DNA of 64,000 nucleotides from Amycolatopsis sp. FDAARGOS 1241 (GTDB taxonomy: Bacteria; Actinomycetota; Actinomycetes; Mycobacteriales; Pseudonocardiaceae). The stretch covers positions 7,840,001 to 7,904,000 of the forward strand of contig NZ_CP069526.1 of NCBI RefSeq assembly GCF_016889705.1, in the 5' to 3' direction. The translations under genes and the position numbers were made by a program. A model generated the notes under the pieces. It searched no databases, had not been told where the DNA came from, and worked only from the letters and a program-made list of their open reading frames with translations. Shown in pieces: positions 51,128-60,117 of the stretch. Each line of letters begins with the position of its first letter. Position 1 is the stretch's first letter.

Positions 51128-52372
51128 GTGCCCCAGCCCCTAGCCGCCGTTGTGAGTTTGGTTCTCCTGGCCGTCACGTTGGGGTTCGCGATGGTGCGGC
51201 CGCGGGGGTTGCCGGAGGCCGTGGTGGCGGTGCCGGTGGCGGGGGTCGTGCTGGTGCTGGGGCTGGCGAGGCCCGGGGCGGCGTGGGGCCGGGTTGAGGA
51301 GATCCTGCCGACGATGGGGTTCCTGGCGGCCATCCTGCTGGTCAGCCACCTGGCCGCGATCGACGGCGTCTTCACCTGGCTCGGCAGCCGGCTCGCCGAG
51401 GTGTGCCGGGGTGAGGCCAAGCGCCTGCTCGTGCTGACGTTCGCCGCGGCGGCGGGCGTGACGGCGGTGCTGAGCCTGGACGCGACGGTCGTCCTGCTGA
51501 CACCCGTGGTGATGGCGACGGCGGAGAAGCTCCGGCTCGAGTCGAAACCCCACGTCTACGCGTGCGCCCACCTGGCGAATTCCGCGTCGACGCTGCTGCC
51601 CGTGTCCAACCTGACCAATCTCCTGGCGTTCGCGGCGTCCGGGCTGACCTTCGCGGGGTTCACGGCGCTCATGGCGTTGCCCTGGCTGGTCACCCTCGCC
51701 ATCGAACTGGCGGTGTTCACGCGGTTCTTCAAGCGAGACCTCCGGGGCCCGCGCAGCACGCAGCAGCCGCGGCACCAGAACGCTCCGGTGTTCGCGCTTC
51801 TCGTGCTGACCGCGATGCTCGTCGGGTTCGCCGTCGGGGAGTTCGGGCACGTCGAGCCCGTCTGGATCGCCGCGTTGGCAGCGCTGGTGCTCAGCGCCAA
51901 AGCGCTGTCGGAACGCAAGATCAAGCCGTGGCAGGTGGTCACCGAGGCATCGCCGCTGCTGGTCCTGTTCGTGCTGGGGCTGGCGGTCACGGTGGAAGCC
52001 GTCCACCAGCACGTGCTCGGTGGTGTGCTCGAACGGCTGCTGCCCACCACCGCGGGCCTGCCCGAGCTGCTGCTGGCGACGGCCGTCGCGGCGGTGCTGG
52101 CGAACCTCGTCAACAACCTGCCCGCGACCCTGATCCTGCTTTCGGTCCTGGGCGGCCACCCGAACACCGGCGTGCTGCTCGCCGTGCTGATCGGCGTGAA
52201 CGTCGGGCCGAACGCGACCTACCTCGGCTCGCTCGCGACGCTGCTGTGGCGTCGCGTGCTGGCGCGCCACGGGCACAAGCCGCGAGCGCTCGAGTTCCTG
52301 AAGCTCGGCGCGCTCACGACCCCGCTCACACTCGCCGCCGCGACGACCGCCCTCTGGGTGGTGCTGCCCTAG
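51128..52372 (+). CDS. ArsB/NhaD-SLC13-type anion transporter
   Basis: A 414-residue membrane transporter with about 11 helices. It has the ion-transporter superfamily repeats: the first half SLDATVVLLTPVVMATAEKL and HLANSASTLLPVSNLTNLL, the second half NLVNNLPATLILLSVL and NVGPNATYLGSLATLL, whose SNLTN and NNLPA/GPN loops form the substrate site. ArsB exports arsenite and SLC13 relatives carry dicarboxylates or sulfate; without ars genes nearby the substrate is open. GTG at 51128 is the chosen start. Its stop overlaps that of the convergent glycosyltransferase by four bases (CTAG). Confidence 0.88.
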   Translation: MPQPLAAVVSLVLLAVTLGFAMVRPRGLPEAVVAVPVAGVVLVLGLARPGAAWGRVEEILPTMGFLAAILLVSHLAAIDGVFTWLGSRLAEVCRGEAKRLLVLTFAAAAGVTAVLSLDATVVLLTPVVMATAEKLRLESKPHVYACAHLANSASTLLPVSNLTNLLAFAASGLTFAGFTALMALPWLVTLAIELAVFTRFFKRDLRGPRSTQQPRHQNAPVFALLVLTAMLVGFAVGEFGHVEPVWIAALAALVLSAKALSERKIKPWQVVTEASPLLVLFVLGLAVTVEAVHQHVLGGVLERLLPTTAGLPELLLATAVAAVLANLVNNLPATLILLSVLGGHPNTGVLLAVLIGVNVGPNATYLGSLATLLWRRVLARHGHKPRALEFLKLGALTTPLTLAAATTALWVVLP

Positions 52373-54117
52373 GAGGACCGCGGCGGAATGGTCTGCCCCG
52401 GCTCCAGCGTGGGACCGCAGTCGTTCAGGCCGTTGCCGAAGCGGTAGGCCTCGACGTCCATCATCGTGGTCGCCGCGTAGTGCTGCACGGCCTGGAGCTT
52501 GGCCATGTCCGTGACGGCGTCCTTGCGGACCCAGTCACCGTTGCGCAGACCCGGGCCCGGGTAGATGAAGATCGGGTAGTAGTCGCGGTCGATGCGCGGA
52601 TCGAGGGAGATGCCGTTGCCGCCGGCCCACGGGCCCCACGAGTGGATGAACGTCGGCTTCACCGAGTCGAACACGTAGTCGCGCAGGCCCGCGATGTTGT
52701 CGTCGTGGGTGAGGTCGGCGATGGGTGCGTTCACGAGCCCGGCCATGTCCACGAGCTGCAGCCGGCTGGTCATCGACGAGCCGCCGAGGTCCGGCAGCAA
52801 CAGCGAGGCCTGCTTCAGGCCCAGCATGTCGGCGTAGGTGTTGAAACCGCGGCCGAAGCGGTCGGCGATGAGGCACGCGGGGACGGTCGGGCTCTTGATG
52901 AACTCGTCCGACTGCTGCACGAACCCGACCAGCGACGGGATGGCGGCCGCGACCACCACCACGGAGGCGACGGCGCGCCAGCGCACCTTCACCGTGCGCA
53001 GCAGCTCCGCGAACGACAGCGTGCCCGCCAGCACACCCAGCACCCACACGGGAGTCGCGAACCGGAACTGCGCCATCCAGTCGGGAACCATCACGCCGAA
53101 CGCGATCACGCCCAGCGCGAACGGCGTCAGCAGCGCGATCAGCGACCGGCGCCACGGCGCCTTCCTCAGCGCCCAGATCACCACCGCCGCGAGCACGACC
53201 ACGGCCGCGACACCCGCGTACAGGACCAGCGTGCCGGGCCGGATGACCGACATCAGGTCGGGCAGGCCCTGCTTCTTCGCCACCGACGGGTTCGCGAGGA
53301 ACCGGCCGCCGAACTCGCTGTGGCGCCAGGCCACATACGCGCCGAACGGGACGGCGAAGGCCACAATGGACAGCACGGCGTAGCGGAGCGAAAGCCAGAA
53401 ACCCTCCCGCCGCACCCCGAACAGCAGGACGATCGGGTAAGCGCCCGCGTAGATCAGGCCTTCCGGCCGCGTCAAAGCCGCGAACGCGACGATCACGCCC
53501 GCGGCCACCGCGACCTTCCACGACAGCGTGCGCTCCTTGCGCACGGCCGTGAACAGCACCGACGCGAGGCCGAGCACGGCGAACGCGAACAGCGAGTTCT
53601 CCAGGCCGGAGACGACCCAGATGACGAACGACGGGATCGTCGCCAGGGTCAGGCCCACGGCCAGCGTCGCAGCCCACGCGTGGCGCGGCAGGACCTGCCT
53701 GGCGACCACGTGGCACAGGATCAGGATGCCGGCGGTGAACAGCAGGCCGAGCAGCTTCGGGAACAGCACGTAGTCGGGGATCCCGAAGAGCAGGCCGTGG
53801 TCGAACAGGCCGGCGAGCTTGCCGAGCGCGAGCAGCACCATCCACGTGGGGTCGGAGAACCCCTCGACGGGCGGCGCGCCCGGCTGCAGCACGGGTCCGA
53901 GGCCGTCGGCGAGGCTGCGCGAGTAGGAGAACGTGATGGCCGCGTCGTCGACGATCCAGTGCCCGTAGCGCGTGGCGTGCCACGCGACGGCGGCGACGCC
54001 GGCCAGCACCGCCAGGGTGGCGGCCAGCCAGCCGTGACGCAGGCCGCGGGCGGTCTCGGGCACGACCTCCTCGGGGAGGTCGTGTTCGGATGCTTCGCTG
54101 AGTGCGCTAGCCGTCAT
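52369..54117 (-). CDS. AftB-like GT-C membrane glycosyltransferase
   Basis: A 582-residue polytopic protein with about ten helices and a periplasmic C-terminal domain (~430-582). The first outer loop carries WIVDDAAITFSYSRSLADGLG and GAPPVEGFSDPTWM: the Asp-Asp pair after helix 1 is the catalytic mark of the GT-C fold, and the following loop resembles AftB of mycobacteria, which adds the terminal beta-(1-2)-arabinose to arabinogalactan from decaprenyl-phosphoarabinose. Similarity outside these loops is modest, so donor and acceptor are unproven. ATG at 54117 is used; ~15 codons of upstream frame are not needed. It is not in an operon. Confidence 0.8.
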   Translation of the reverse strand: MTASALSEASEHDLPEEVVPETARGLRHGWLAATLAVLAGVAAVAWHATRYGHWIVDDAAITFSYSRSLADGLGPVLQPGAPPVEGFSDPTWMVLLALGKLAGLFDHGLLFGIPDYVLFPKLLGLLFTAGILILCHVVARQVLPRHAWAATLAVGLTLATIPSFVIWVVSGLENSLFAFAVLGLASVLFTAVRKERTLSWKVAVAAGVIVAFAALTRPEGLIYAGAYPIVLLFGVRREGFWLSLRYAVLSIVAFAVPFGAYVAWRHSEFGGRFLANPSVAKKQGLPDLMSVIRPGTLVLYAGVAAVVVLAAVVIWALRKAPWRRSLIALLTPFALGVIAFGVMVPDWMAQFRFATPVWVLGVLAGTLSFAELLRTVKVRWRAVASVVVVAAAIPSLVGFVQQSDEFIKSPTVPACLIADRFGRGFNTYADMLGLKQASLLLPDLGGSSMTSRLQLVDMAGLVNAPIADLTHDDNIAGLRDYVFDSVKPTFIHSWGPWAGGNGISLDPRIDRDYYPIFIYPGPGLRNGDWVRKDAVTDMAKLQAVQHYAATTMMDVEAYRFGNGLNDCGPTLEPGQTIPPRSS

Positions 54118-54183
54118 TACCTCGTCACTGTTTCTACTCGCAGAGCTTGCCGAGAAACGCACGAGCCTGCGCCCCCCTCATGA

Positions 54184-54219
54184 GGGTCCCGCGTGGGACC
54201 CGCGCCGCGGCGCCGCGGT
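54184..54219. other. Stem-loops between GT-C gene and RNase H gene
   Basis: GGGTCCC-GCGT-GGGACCC (54184-54201) forms a 7-bp hairpin, immediately followed by the 14-bp perfect palindrome CCGCGGCGCCGCGG (54206-54219). They lie between two minus-strand genes and may act as a terminator without T tract for the RNase H operon. Confidence 0.45.
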
Positions 54220-54316
54220 CGACACAGCACTCTAGCCAATACCGGATCGAGGGCCGCCGACACGTCGTCCCTGAGCGTGATCCGAGCCACATTTCGACCG
54301 CTCACCGGCGACCTGG

Positions 54317-55456
54317 TCAGGAGAGGTGGCAGATGTCGTTGACGAGGTGCACGGACGAGTTGCCATCCGGGTAGAACTCCACCACCGAGAGCGACGCCAG
54401 GTCCAGGTGCAGGCGGAACAGCAGGCTGGGACCCGCGTCGAGTCCCATCCGCAGCACCGTCTTGATGGGCGTCACGTGGCTGACGACGACGACCGTGCGG
54501 CCGGTGTACTGGTCGATCAGGTCGCGCAGCGCCTGACCGACACGCTCGTGGACCGCCTCGAAGCTCTCACCGCCGGGCGGGGCGCACGACGAGTCGCGCA
54601 GCCAGCAGCGGTGCAGTTCGGGATCGCGCTGCGCGGCTTCAGTGAAGGTCAGGCCCTCCCACGCCCCGAAGTCGGTCTCGACGAAGCCCGGGTGCGTGAC
54701 GAACCGGGTACCCAGCGCGTCCGCCACGGCTTGGGCGGTCTGCTTCGTCCTGGTCAGGGGCGACGCGACGATCGGCGTGGCCTCGCCGTCGTCGCCGACG
54801 AGACCCGGCATCGCGGCCAGCCGCTTCGCCGCGGCAGCCGCCTGGCTCTGGCCGCGTTCGGTGAGCGGCACGTCACCACGGCCGGAGTAGCGGCGGTCGA
54901 TCGACATCTCGGTCTGGCCGTGGCGCAGGAGCAGCACCCGCGTCGGGGTGCCGCGCGCGCCCGTCCAGCCGGCCTTCGCGACACGGTCGGCCTCCCCGGT
55001 CCCGGTGGCCCCGACCTGCGGCTCGGGCCGGGCGCTGCCGGTTTTGCCGGTGCCGCCGTCCATGGCGACGTTGGCCAGCCGGTCGGCGTGGGAGTTCTCT
55101 GCGCGCGGGATCCACATGTACGTGACACGATCGAACCGGTCCGCGAGTTCACGCGCGCGCTGCGCGAGCGGCTGCAGTGCGGCGTGCTTGATCTTCCACC
55201 GGCCGGACATCTGCTCGACGACCAGCTTCGAGTCCATCCGCACGTCCACAGTGGACGCGCCGAGCTCGGCGGCTGCGGTCAGGCCCGCGATGAGCCCGTT
55301 GTACTCGGCGACGTTGTTGGTCACCACGCCGAGGTACTCGTGGTGCTCGGCCAGCACCTCGCCGGTGCCCGCGTCCTTGACGACCGCGCCGTAGCCCGCC
55401 GGGCCCGGGTTGCCCCGGGATCCCCCGTCGGCCTCGACGACGACGCGGTCGATCAC
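54317..55456 (-). CDS. Bifunctional RNase HI / histidine phosphatase
   Basis: A 379-residue fusion orthologous in layout to Rv2228c. Residues 1-135 are RNase HI with the acidic active site in EADGGSRGNPGPAGYG, the glutamate in VAEYNGLIAGL, MDSKLVVEQM and NSHADRLAN; it cleaves RNA in RNA-DNA hybrids. After a ~35-residue linker, residues ~170-379 are a phosphoglycerate-mutase-like acid phosphatase with LLRHGQTEMS and a second histidine in VVSHVTPI. In mycobacteria the phosphatase acts on alpha-ribazole phosphate in cobalamin synthesis. GTG at 55456 overlaps the zinc-ribbon gene by four bases, so the three-gene set is one operon. Confidence 0.95.
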   Translation of the reverse strand: MIDRVVVEADGGSRGNPGPAGYGAVVKDAGTGEVLAEHHEYLGVVTNNVAEYNGLIAGLTAAAELGASTVDVRMDSKLVVEQMSGRWKIKHAALQPLAQRARELADRFDRVTYMWIPRAENSHADRLANVAMDGGTGKTGSARPEPQVGATGTGEADRVAKAGWTGARGTPTRVLLLRHGQTEMSIDRRYSGRGDVPLTERGQSQAAAAAKRLAAMPGLVGDDGEATPIVASPLTRTKQTAQAVADALGTRFVTHPGFVETDFGAWEGLTFTEAAQRDPELHRCWLRDSSCAPPGGESFEAVHERVGQALRDLIDQYTGRTVVVVSHVTPIKTVLRMGLDAGPSLLFRLHLDLASLSVVEFYPDGNSSVHLVNDICHLS

Positions 55457-56190
55457 AGGCCCGACTCCAGGGTGCGGACGAGGATGGCGCCGCAGTTGTC
55501 ACACTGCACGACGGTGTCCTCCGGTGTCGCCTTGATCTCGGCGATCGTGTTGCGGTCCAGCTCCAGCTGGCACGCGCCGCAGCGGCGCGCCCGCAGCAGC
55601 GCGGCGCCGATGCCCTTGTGCTCGCGCACGCGCTCGTACAGCTTGAACAGCGGCTCCGGGAACCGCGGCACGAGCTTCGCGCGGTCCTCGTCGCGGCGGG
55701 CGCGGGTGGTGTCGAGGTCCTTGAGCTCCTCGTCACGGCGCGCGACCGCGGCCGCGACGGCCTCTTCGGCCTTGTCGACCTCGGCGCCGGTGCGCTGCGC
55801 GTCGAGCTCCAGCGCCTCGCGCTGCTCCATCAGCTCCAGCAGGTCGTCCTCGAGCGCGCTCTGGCGGCGGCCGAGGGTCTGCAGCTCGTGCTCGATGTCG
55901 GTCATCTGCTTGGCGTTGACCGACCCGGACTCCAGCAGCTTGCGGTCGCGGTCCTCGCGCGCCCGCACCGACTCGACCTCCTTCTCCTGCCGCGCGATCT
56001 CGCGGTCCAGGTCGGAGGCGGCGGTCTGCACGGACACCAGCGCGTCGCGCTTCTCCCGCACGGTCTTCTCACCGGCCTCGATCTCGGCCAGCTCAGGCAG
56101 GGTGCGGCGGCGGTGCTCGGTGCGCGAGAGCTCGGCGTCCACCTTCGCGAGTTCGAGCAGCTGGCGCTGGACGGCGGGGTCGGCCTTCAC
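55453..56190 (-). CDS. Coiled-coil zinc-ribbon protein (Rv2229c-like)
   Basis: A 245-residue protein with a long coiled coil (residues ~1-180: VKADPAVQRQLLELAKVDAEL, DREIARQEKEVESVRAREDRD, ALEDDLLELMEQREALEL) and a C-terminal zinc ribbon with two cysteine pairs, RCGACQLEL and QCDNCGAIL. Chlamydial and actinobacterial relatives have this hairpin form and are thought to be adaptors or nucleic-acid-binding proteins; the exact function is unknown. GTG at 56190 is preceded by AAGGAG. It is conserved between Nif3 and the RNase H fusion, as here, in mycobacteria. Confidence 0.9.
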   Translation of the reverse strand: MKADPAVQRQLLELAKVDAELSRTEHRRRTLPELAEIEAGEKTVREKRDALVSVQTAASDLDREIARQEKEVESVRAREDRDRKLLESGSVNAKQMTDIEHELQTLGRRQSALEDDLLELMEQREALELDAQRTGAEVDKAEEAVAAAVARRDEELKDLDTTRARRDEDRAKLVPRFPEPLFKLYERVREHKGIGAALLRARRCGACQLELDRNTIAEIKATPEDTVVQCDNCGAILVRTLESGL

Positions 56191-56230
56191 GGTGCTCCTT
56201 GTTCGGTGGAGGGGTTCGGTGCGGGAGGGC

Positions 56231-57055
56231 TCAGCGGGCAGGGGTGGCTCGCACGGTCCACGGGTCGGTGCACCGCGTGGAGACGTGACTGACGACGTTA
56301 CCCGCAAAGGCCGCGTCGACAAGGGCCGAGGCCTGCCCGCACCACGGCCACTCGCTGGCCCAGTGCGTGACCCCGACCAGCGCGGGCACCGGCCCGGTGC
56401 CCGCGAGGTGCTCGCCGGCGGGGTGGTGGCGCAGATCGGCCGTGACGAACGCGTCGACGCCCGCCGCGCTCGCGCGCGCGAGGTAGGAGTCGCCCGCGCC
56501 GCCGGACACGGCGACGTTGCGGATCGGCCGGCCGGGGTCGCCCGCGCCGAGCACGCCGGGCACGGTGGCCGGCAACGCGTCGGCCACGCGCTGCACGAAC
56601 GCCTCGAACGGCTCGGGTTCGGCCAGGTGCGCGAGCCGCCCGATGCCGGTGCGGCCGCCGGGTTCGTGCGGGTCGAGGGGGCCGTCGACCTCGAGGCCGA
56701 GGGTGTGGGCCAGCGCGTCGGACACGCCGGGGTCGGCCGAATCGGCATTGGTGTGCGCGCAGTAGAGCGCGCGGCCGCCGCGGATCAGGCGGTGCACGAG
56801 GCCACCCTTCGCGGTGTCGGCCGGGACGCCGTGCACGCCGCGCAGCAGCAGCGGGTGGTGCGCGACGATCAGCTGCGCGCCCAGCTCCTCGGCTTCGGCC
56901 ACCGTCTCCTCGACGGGATCCACGCAGAACAGCACGCGCGTCACGCTCTCCGCCGGGTCCCCGCAGACGAGCCCGACGGCGTCCCAGCTCTCCGCGAGGT
57001 CCGGCGGGTAGCTGCGTTCGAGGACGTCGATGATCTCGGCTAGGGCGGGCACCAC
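56231..57055 (-). CDS. Nif3-like dinuclear metal-centre protein
   Basis: A 274-residue protein of the NIF3/DUF34 family: YPPDLAESWDAVGLVCGDP at the N-terminus, metal ligands in IVAHHPLLLRGV and CAHTNADSADPG, GRTGIGRL, VAVSGGAGDS and the final ligands in FVTADLRHHPAGE with VGVTHWASE. Members form hexamers with two metal ions; proposals include GTP cyclohydrolase-like or metal-insertase activity, but no general function is proven. The start is one of a GTG pair (57055 or 57052) preceded by GGGAGG. It is divergent from the phosphatase gene with a 37-bp gap and lies 40 bp upstream of the zinc-ribbon gene. Confidence 0.92.
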   Translation of the reverse strand: MVPALAEIIDVLERSYPPDLAESWDAVGLVCGDPAESVTRVLFCVDPVEETVAEAEELGAQLIVAHHPLLLRGVHGVPADTAKGGLVHRLIRGGRALYCAHTNADSADPGVSDALAHTLGLEVDGPLDPHEPGGRTGIGRLAHLAEPEPFEAFVQRVADALPATVPGVLGAGDPGRPIRNVAVSGGAGDSYLARASAAGVDAFVTADLRHHPAGEHLAGTGPVPALVGVTHWASEWPWCGQASALVDAAFAGNVVSHVSTRCTDPWTVRATPAR

Positions 57056-57092
57056 GGGATCCTCCCACGCCCGTTCTGCGAGACTGCCCACC

Positions 57093-57560
57093 GTGTCGCA
57101 CGTCGTGTTCGTCTGCTCCGGCAACATCTGCCGCTCCCCGATGGCCGAGCTCGTGTTCCGCGCCAAGCTCGCCGAGGCCGGCCTCGAGGACGCCGTGACG
57201 GTCTCCAGTGCCGGCATCGGGCCGTGGCACCGGGGTGAGCCCGCTGACCAGCGCGCGCAGGCCACGCTCAAGGCCCACGGCTACCCGACGCAGCACGTCG
57301 CGTCGCAGGTCGACGACTCCGACCTCGAAGCCGACCTGCTGCTGGCCGCCGACGAGGGCCACCTGGACTTCCTGCGCGCCCGCGTCGTGGACCCGTCGCG
57401 CGTGCGGCTGCTGCGCGAGTTCGACCCGACGGCCAAGGTCGGAGCCGAGGTGCCCGACCCGTACTACGGCGACGGCGACGGCGACGGCTTCGAGGACGTC
57501 CTGGCGATGATCGAGCGTGCGATGCCGGGGCTGATCGCGTGGGTCCGCACGCACGGTTGA
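57093..57560 (+). CDS. Low-molecular-weight protein-tyrosine phosphatase (PtpA-like)
   Basis: A 155-residue phosphatase. The P-loop CSGNICRS starts at Cys8 with Arg14, and the general acid is Asp in DPYYG near residue 124. The length and fold are typical (SSAGIGPWHRGEPADQRAQATL, LLLAADEGHL). In mycobacteria PtpA dephosphorylates protein tyrosines and sits next to the kinase gene ptkA, which is absent here. GTG at 57093 is used, with no good ribosome-binding site. SURF1 follows 79 bp downstream, so the two may be co-transcribed. Confidence 0.94.
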   Translation: MSHVVFVCSGNICRSPMAELVFRAKLAEAGLEDAVTVSSAGIGPWHRGEPADQRAQATLKAHGYPTQHVASQVDDSDLEADLLLAADEGHLDFLRARVVDPSRVRLLREFDPTAKVGAEVPDPYYGDGDGDGFEDVLAMIERAMPGLIAWVRTHG

Positions 57561-57639
57561 GGCCGGTTTGTCCCGCACGAAATCACAGGTGGGAGAGGTC
57601 GCCGCGCGCCCCGCGACGGTGACGGCCTACCGTGGAGGC

Positions 57640-58476
57640 GTGCGGTTGCGGTTTCTGCTCCGGCCCGGCTGGCTGGCACTGACGGTGGTGGTGTTCACCT
57701 TCGCCGTCTGCTGCTACACCCTCCTCGCGCCGTGGCAGTTCCGGCGCGACGCCGAGCAGTCGGCCCAGAACAACGCGCTGACCGCGTCGTTCACCGCCCA
57801 GCCCGAGCCTGTGACGCAGCTGCTGCCCGGCGGCGAGAAGCCGGACCAGAACACGGAGTGGCACCTCGCCTCGATCACGGGCACGTACCTGCCGTCGGCC
57901 GAGGTCGTCGCACGGCTGCGGACCGTGCAGGGCGAAGGCGCGTACGAGGTCCTCACCCCGCTGCGCGCGACCGACGGCACGGTCTACCTGATCGACCGCG
58001 GCTACGTGCGGCTCGACGACCAGTCCGGCGTGCTCCCCTACGCCGCCGCGCCCGGAGGCCAGGTCACCGTGGTCGCGCGCGTGCGCAGCGACGAGGTCGA
58101 CCCGAAGCACCGCGACGCGTTCTCCGACGCGTCGACGAAGGGCAAGCTGCAGAGCTACGTCGTCGACTCGCAGGTGGTGGCGCGCGCGTCCGGGCTGACG
58201 ATCCGGCCCGGTTACTTCCAGCTCGACCAGAACCAGCCCGGCGTGCTCGGCGCGCTGCCGCTGCCCCAGCTGGACTCGGGCCCGTTCTTCTCATACGCGC
58301 TGCAGTGGCTGGCCTTCGGCAGCATGGCGATCCTCGGCTGGCTGTACTTCACGATCCGGGAGCTGAAGCCGGGCGGCGCCCTGACCGCGGAGCAGCCGGA
58401 GCGCACGCGGCGCAAGTCCGTGGCCGAGATGCTGGCCGAGGACGAAGAAGAGGACGAGTTCACCCCGACCGCCTGA
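57640..58476 (+). CDS. SURF1-family cytochrome oxidase assembly protein
   Basis: A 278-residue membrane protein with the SURF1 layout: an N-terminal helix (LRPGWLALTVVVFTFAVCCYTLLAPWQFRR in several parts, residues ~8-32), an outer beta-rich domain containing the family WHLASITGTYLP and VYLIDRGYVRL strands, a second helix (ALQWLAFGSMAILGWLYF, ~235-255) and a cytoplasmic acidic tail (EDEEEDEF). SURF1 assists haem a insertion into cytochrome c oxidase. GTG at 57640 gives the usual start MRLRF-like, although its GGAGG is only one base away; GTG at 57619 or TTG at 57568 are possible. Confidence 0.9.
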   Translation: MRLRFLLRPGWLALTVVVFTFAVCCYTLLAPWQFRRDAEQSAQNNALTASFTAQPEPVTQLLPGGEKPDQNTEWHLASITGTYLPSAEVVARLRTVQGEGAYEVLTPLRATDGTVYLIDRGYVRLDDQSGVLPYAAAPGGQVTVVARVRSDEVDPKHRDAFSDASTKGKLQSYVVDSQVVARASGLTIRPGYFQLDQNQPGVLGALPLPQLDSGPFFSYALQWLAFGSMAILGWLYFTIRELKPGGALTAEQPERTRRKSVAEMLAEDEEEDEFTPTA

Positions 58477-58544
58477 TTGGCCACCTGCCTTCGCGGCATA
58501 TTGGCTCTTCTGCGTGGCCACTTGCCCGGCGGATACTCGGGGGC

Positions 58545-59168
58545 ATGCTGATCCACCCTTGGGACGCCGGGGACGACGCGGAATGGCGGCAGTGGCTCAA
58601 GGGCCACGACTTCGGCCAGCTCGTGGCCGGCGGCCGCGGCCGCGACCTGCCGGTGGTCGTCCCGACGCACTTCGTCTTCGACGGCGAGGCCACGGTCTGG
58701 CTGCACCTCGCGCGGCCCAACCCGATCTGGCCATTGCTCCAGGAGCACCCGCGGGCCCTGCTCACGGTGATCGGCGAATACGCGTTCATTCCGTCGGACT
58801 GGAACACCGCCGACGACCCGGCGCTGGGCGTGCCCACCTCGTACTACGCGTCGGCCCAGCTGGCCTGCGACGTCCGGCTCGTCGACGATCCGGCGGAGAA
58901 GGCCGCGTTGCTCAACCGGCAGCTGCGCCACTTCGAACCGGGCAGCGGCCGCACCCCCGTCTCGGCCGCCGACGCGCCGGACCGGCGGCTACTGCCGGGG
59001 ATCCGCGGGATCGAGCTGACCGTCACGTCGGTGCAGGCGAAGTTCAAGTACGGCGGCAACAAGACCCCCGCCGACCGGGAGCGGATCTCGGGCAAGCTGG
59101 CGGGCCGCGGTGGCCCGCTGGACGCCGCCGCGCTGGAGCACCTGCAGCGACGGTCGCAAGCGGTCTGA
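58545..59168 (+). CDS. PaiB-type FMN-binding negative transcriptional regulator
   Basis: A 207-residue protein of the PaiB family: PTHFVFDGEATVWLHLARPNPIW at the N-terminus, LLTVIGEYAFIPSDWN, VPTSYYASAQLACDVRLVDD, and KFKYGGNKTPADRERISGKL near the C-terminus. The fold is the split-barrel FMN-binding domain; PaiB in Bacillus represses sporulation and protease genes, but many relatives are enzymes, so the regulatory label is tentative. ATG at 58545 has GATACT seven bases upstream, suggesting a leaderless transcript. It is convergent with cobD, six bases apart. Confidence 0.88.
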   Translation: MLIHPWDAGDDAEWRQWLKGHDFGQLVAGGRGRDLPVVVPTHFVFDGEATVWLHLARPNPIWPLLQEHPRALLTVIGEYAFIPSDWNTADDPALGVPTSYYASAQLACDVRLVDDPAEKAALLNRQLRHFEPGSGRTPVSAADAPDRRLLPGIRGIELTVTSVQAKFKYGGNKTPADRERISGKLAGRGGPLDAAALEHLQRRSQAV

Positions 59169-59174
59169 ACGGTC

Positions 59175-60062
59175 CTAGCGCCGGCGCCGGCGGGCGCCCA
59201 CGAGCACGGCCACGACCACGGACGCGGCGCCCGCGAGCCAGCCGACCACGCGCGACAGCTCCACGGCCCGTGTCACGTGCCCGGCGTCGGGGTTCCGGCC
59301 CACGCCCAGCACCGGCAGCTCGACCACGCCGTGGGGATATACCGTGCGCCCGCCGACGCGGATCTCGAGCGCGCCCGCGAACGCGGCTTCCACGCGGCCC
59401 GCGTTCGGGCTGGGGTGCGCGATCGTGTCGCGCCGCCACGCGCGCCACGCGCCACCGGCGGACCCGCCGACGACGGGCGCGGCCAGCACGGTGAGCGCGG
59501 CCGCGACGCGCGTCGGGACGAGGTGGACGACCTCGTCGAGGCGGTCGACGGCCCAGTGGCCGGCCAAGCGGCGCGCGAGCACGCTGATCGTGCGCGACGC
59601 GAGCAGCCCGGGCACGCCCACGAGCGCGCCCCACAGCAGCGGTGTGACGACCACTTCGGACGTGTTCTCGGCGAGGGTTTCCACCGACGCTCGGGAAAGC
59701 GCGATCATCCCGAGCCCGTCGGCGACTCGTGGGTCCAATTCGGACAGTGTGCCGCGCGCGGGTTCGAGGCGTCCCTCCTCGAGGTCGCGCGCGAGCTTTG
59801 TGCCCTGCGTCGCGAGGCCGGCCGCGCCGACCACCGCCCACGTCGTGACGGCCGTGGCCGCCGCTTGCACCAGTGGGCGCCCGCGGCCGGCGCGTTCGGC
59901 GAGCACGCCCGCCGCCACCACGGCGCCGGCGGCTCCGATACCGGCCGCACCGGAACCGGCGACGCACCGGAACGCCGTGACGGGCGGGCGGCGCCGCGGG
60001 TTGCCGAGCACACTGTCGGCCGCCAGGCCCAGCACCAAACCGATTGCGCGCGCCGCGCTCAC
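59175..60062 (-). CDS. cobD: Adenosylcobinamide-phosphate synthase
   Basis: A 295-residue membrane enzyme (CobD/CbiB) that attaches the aminopropanol arm to adenosylcobyric acid in cobalamin synthesis. It starts GLVLGLAADSVLGNPRRRPP, keeps NTSEVVVTPLLWGALVGVPG and ARRLAGHWAVDRLDEVVHLVPTR, and has hydrophobic helices throughout with HPSPNAGRVEAAFAGAL as the conserved loop. GTG at 60062 follows GGAGGG. No cobalamin riboswitch or other cob genes lie nearby; the neighbouring order (SURF1 then cobD) matches mycobacteria, where cobC also lies in the cluster but is missing here. Confidence 0.9.
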   Translation of the reverse strand: MSAARAIGLVLGLAADSVLGNPRRRPPVTAFRCVAGSGAAGIGAAGAVVAAGVLAERAGRGRPLVQAAATAVTTWAVVGAAGLATQGTKLARDLEEGRLEPARGTLSELDPRVADGLGMIALSRASVETLAENTSEVVVTPLLWGALVGVPGLLASRTISVLARRLAGHWAVDRLDEVVHLVPTRVAAALTVLAAPVVGGSAGGAWRAWRRDTIAHPSPNAGRVEAAFAGALEIRVGGRTVYPHGVVELPVLGVGRNPDAGHVTRAVELSRVVGWLAGAASVVVAVLVGARRRRR

Positions 60063-60117
60063 CAGCAGCCCTCCGGGGAACGGGAAGTGTTTTCGGGGAC
60101 AGCCGCGGATCAGCGGC

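Noticed and set aside
59175..60117. Cobalamin riboswitch upstream of cobD
   Set aside because: Only 55 bases separate cobD from the next gene, too short for the aptamer, and no B12-box is visible.
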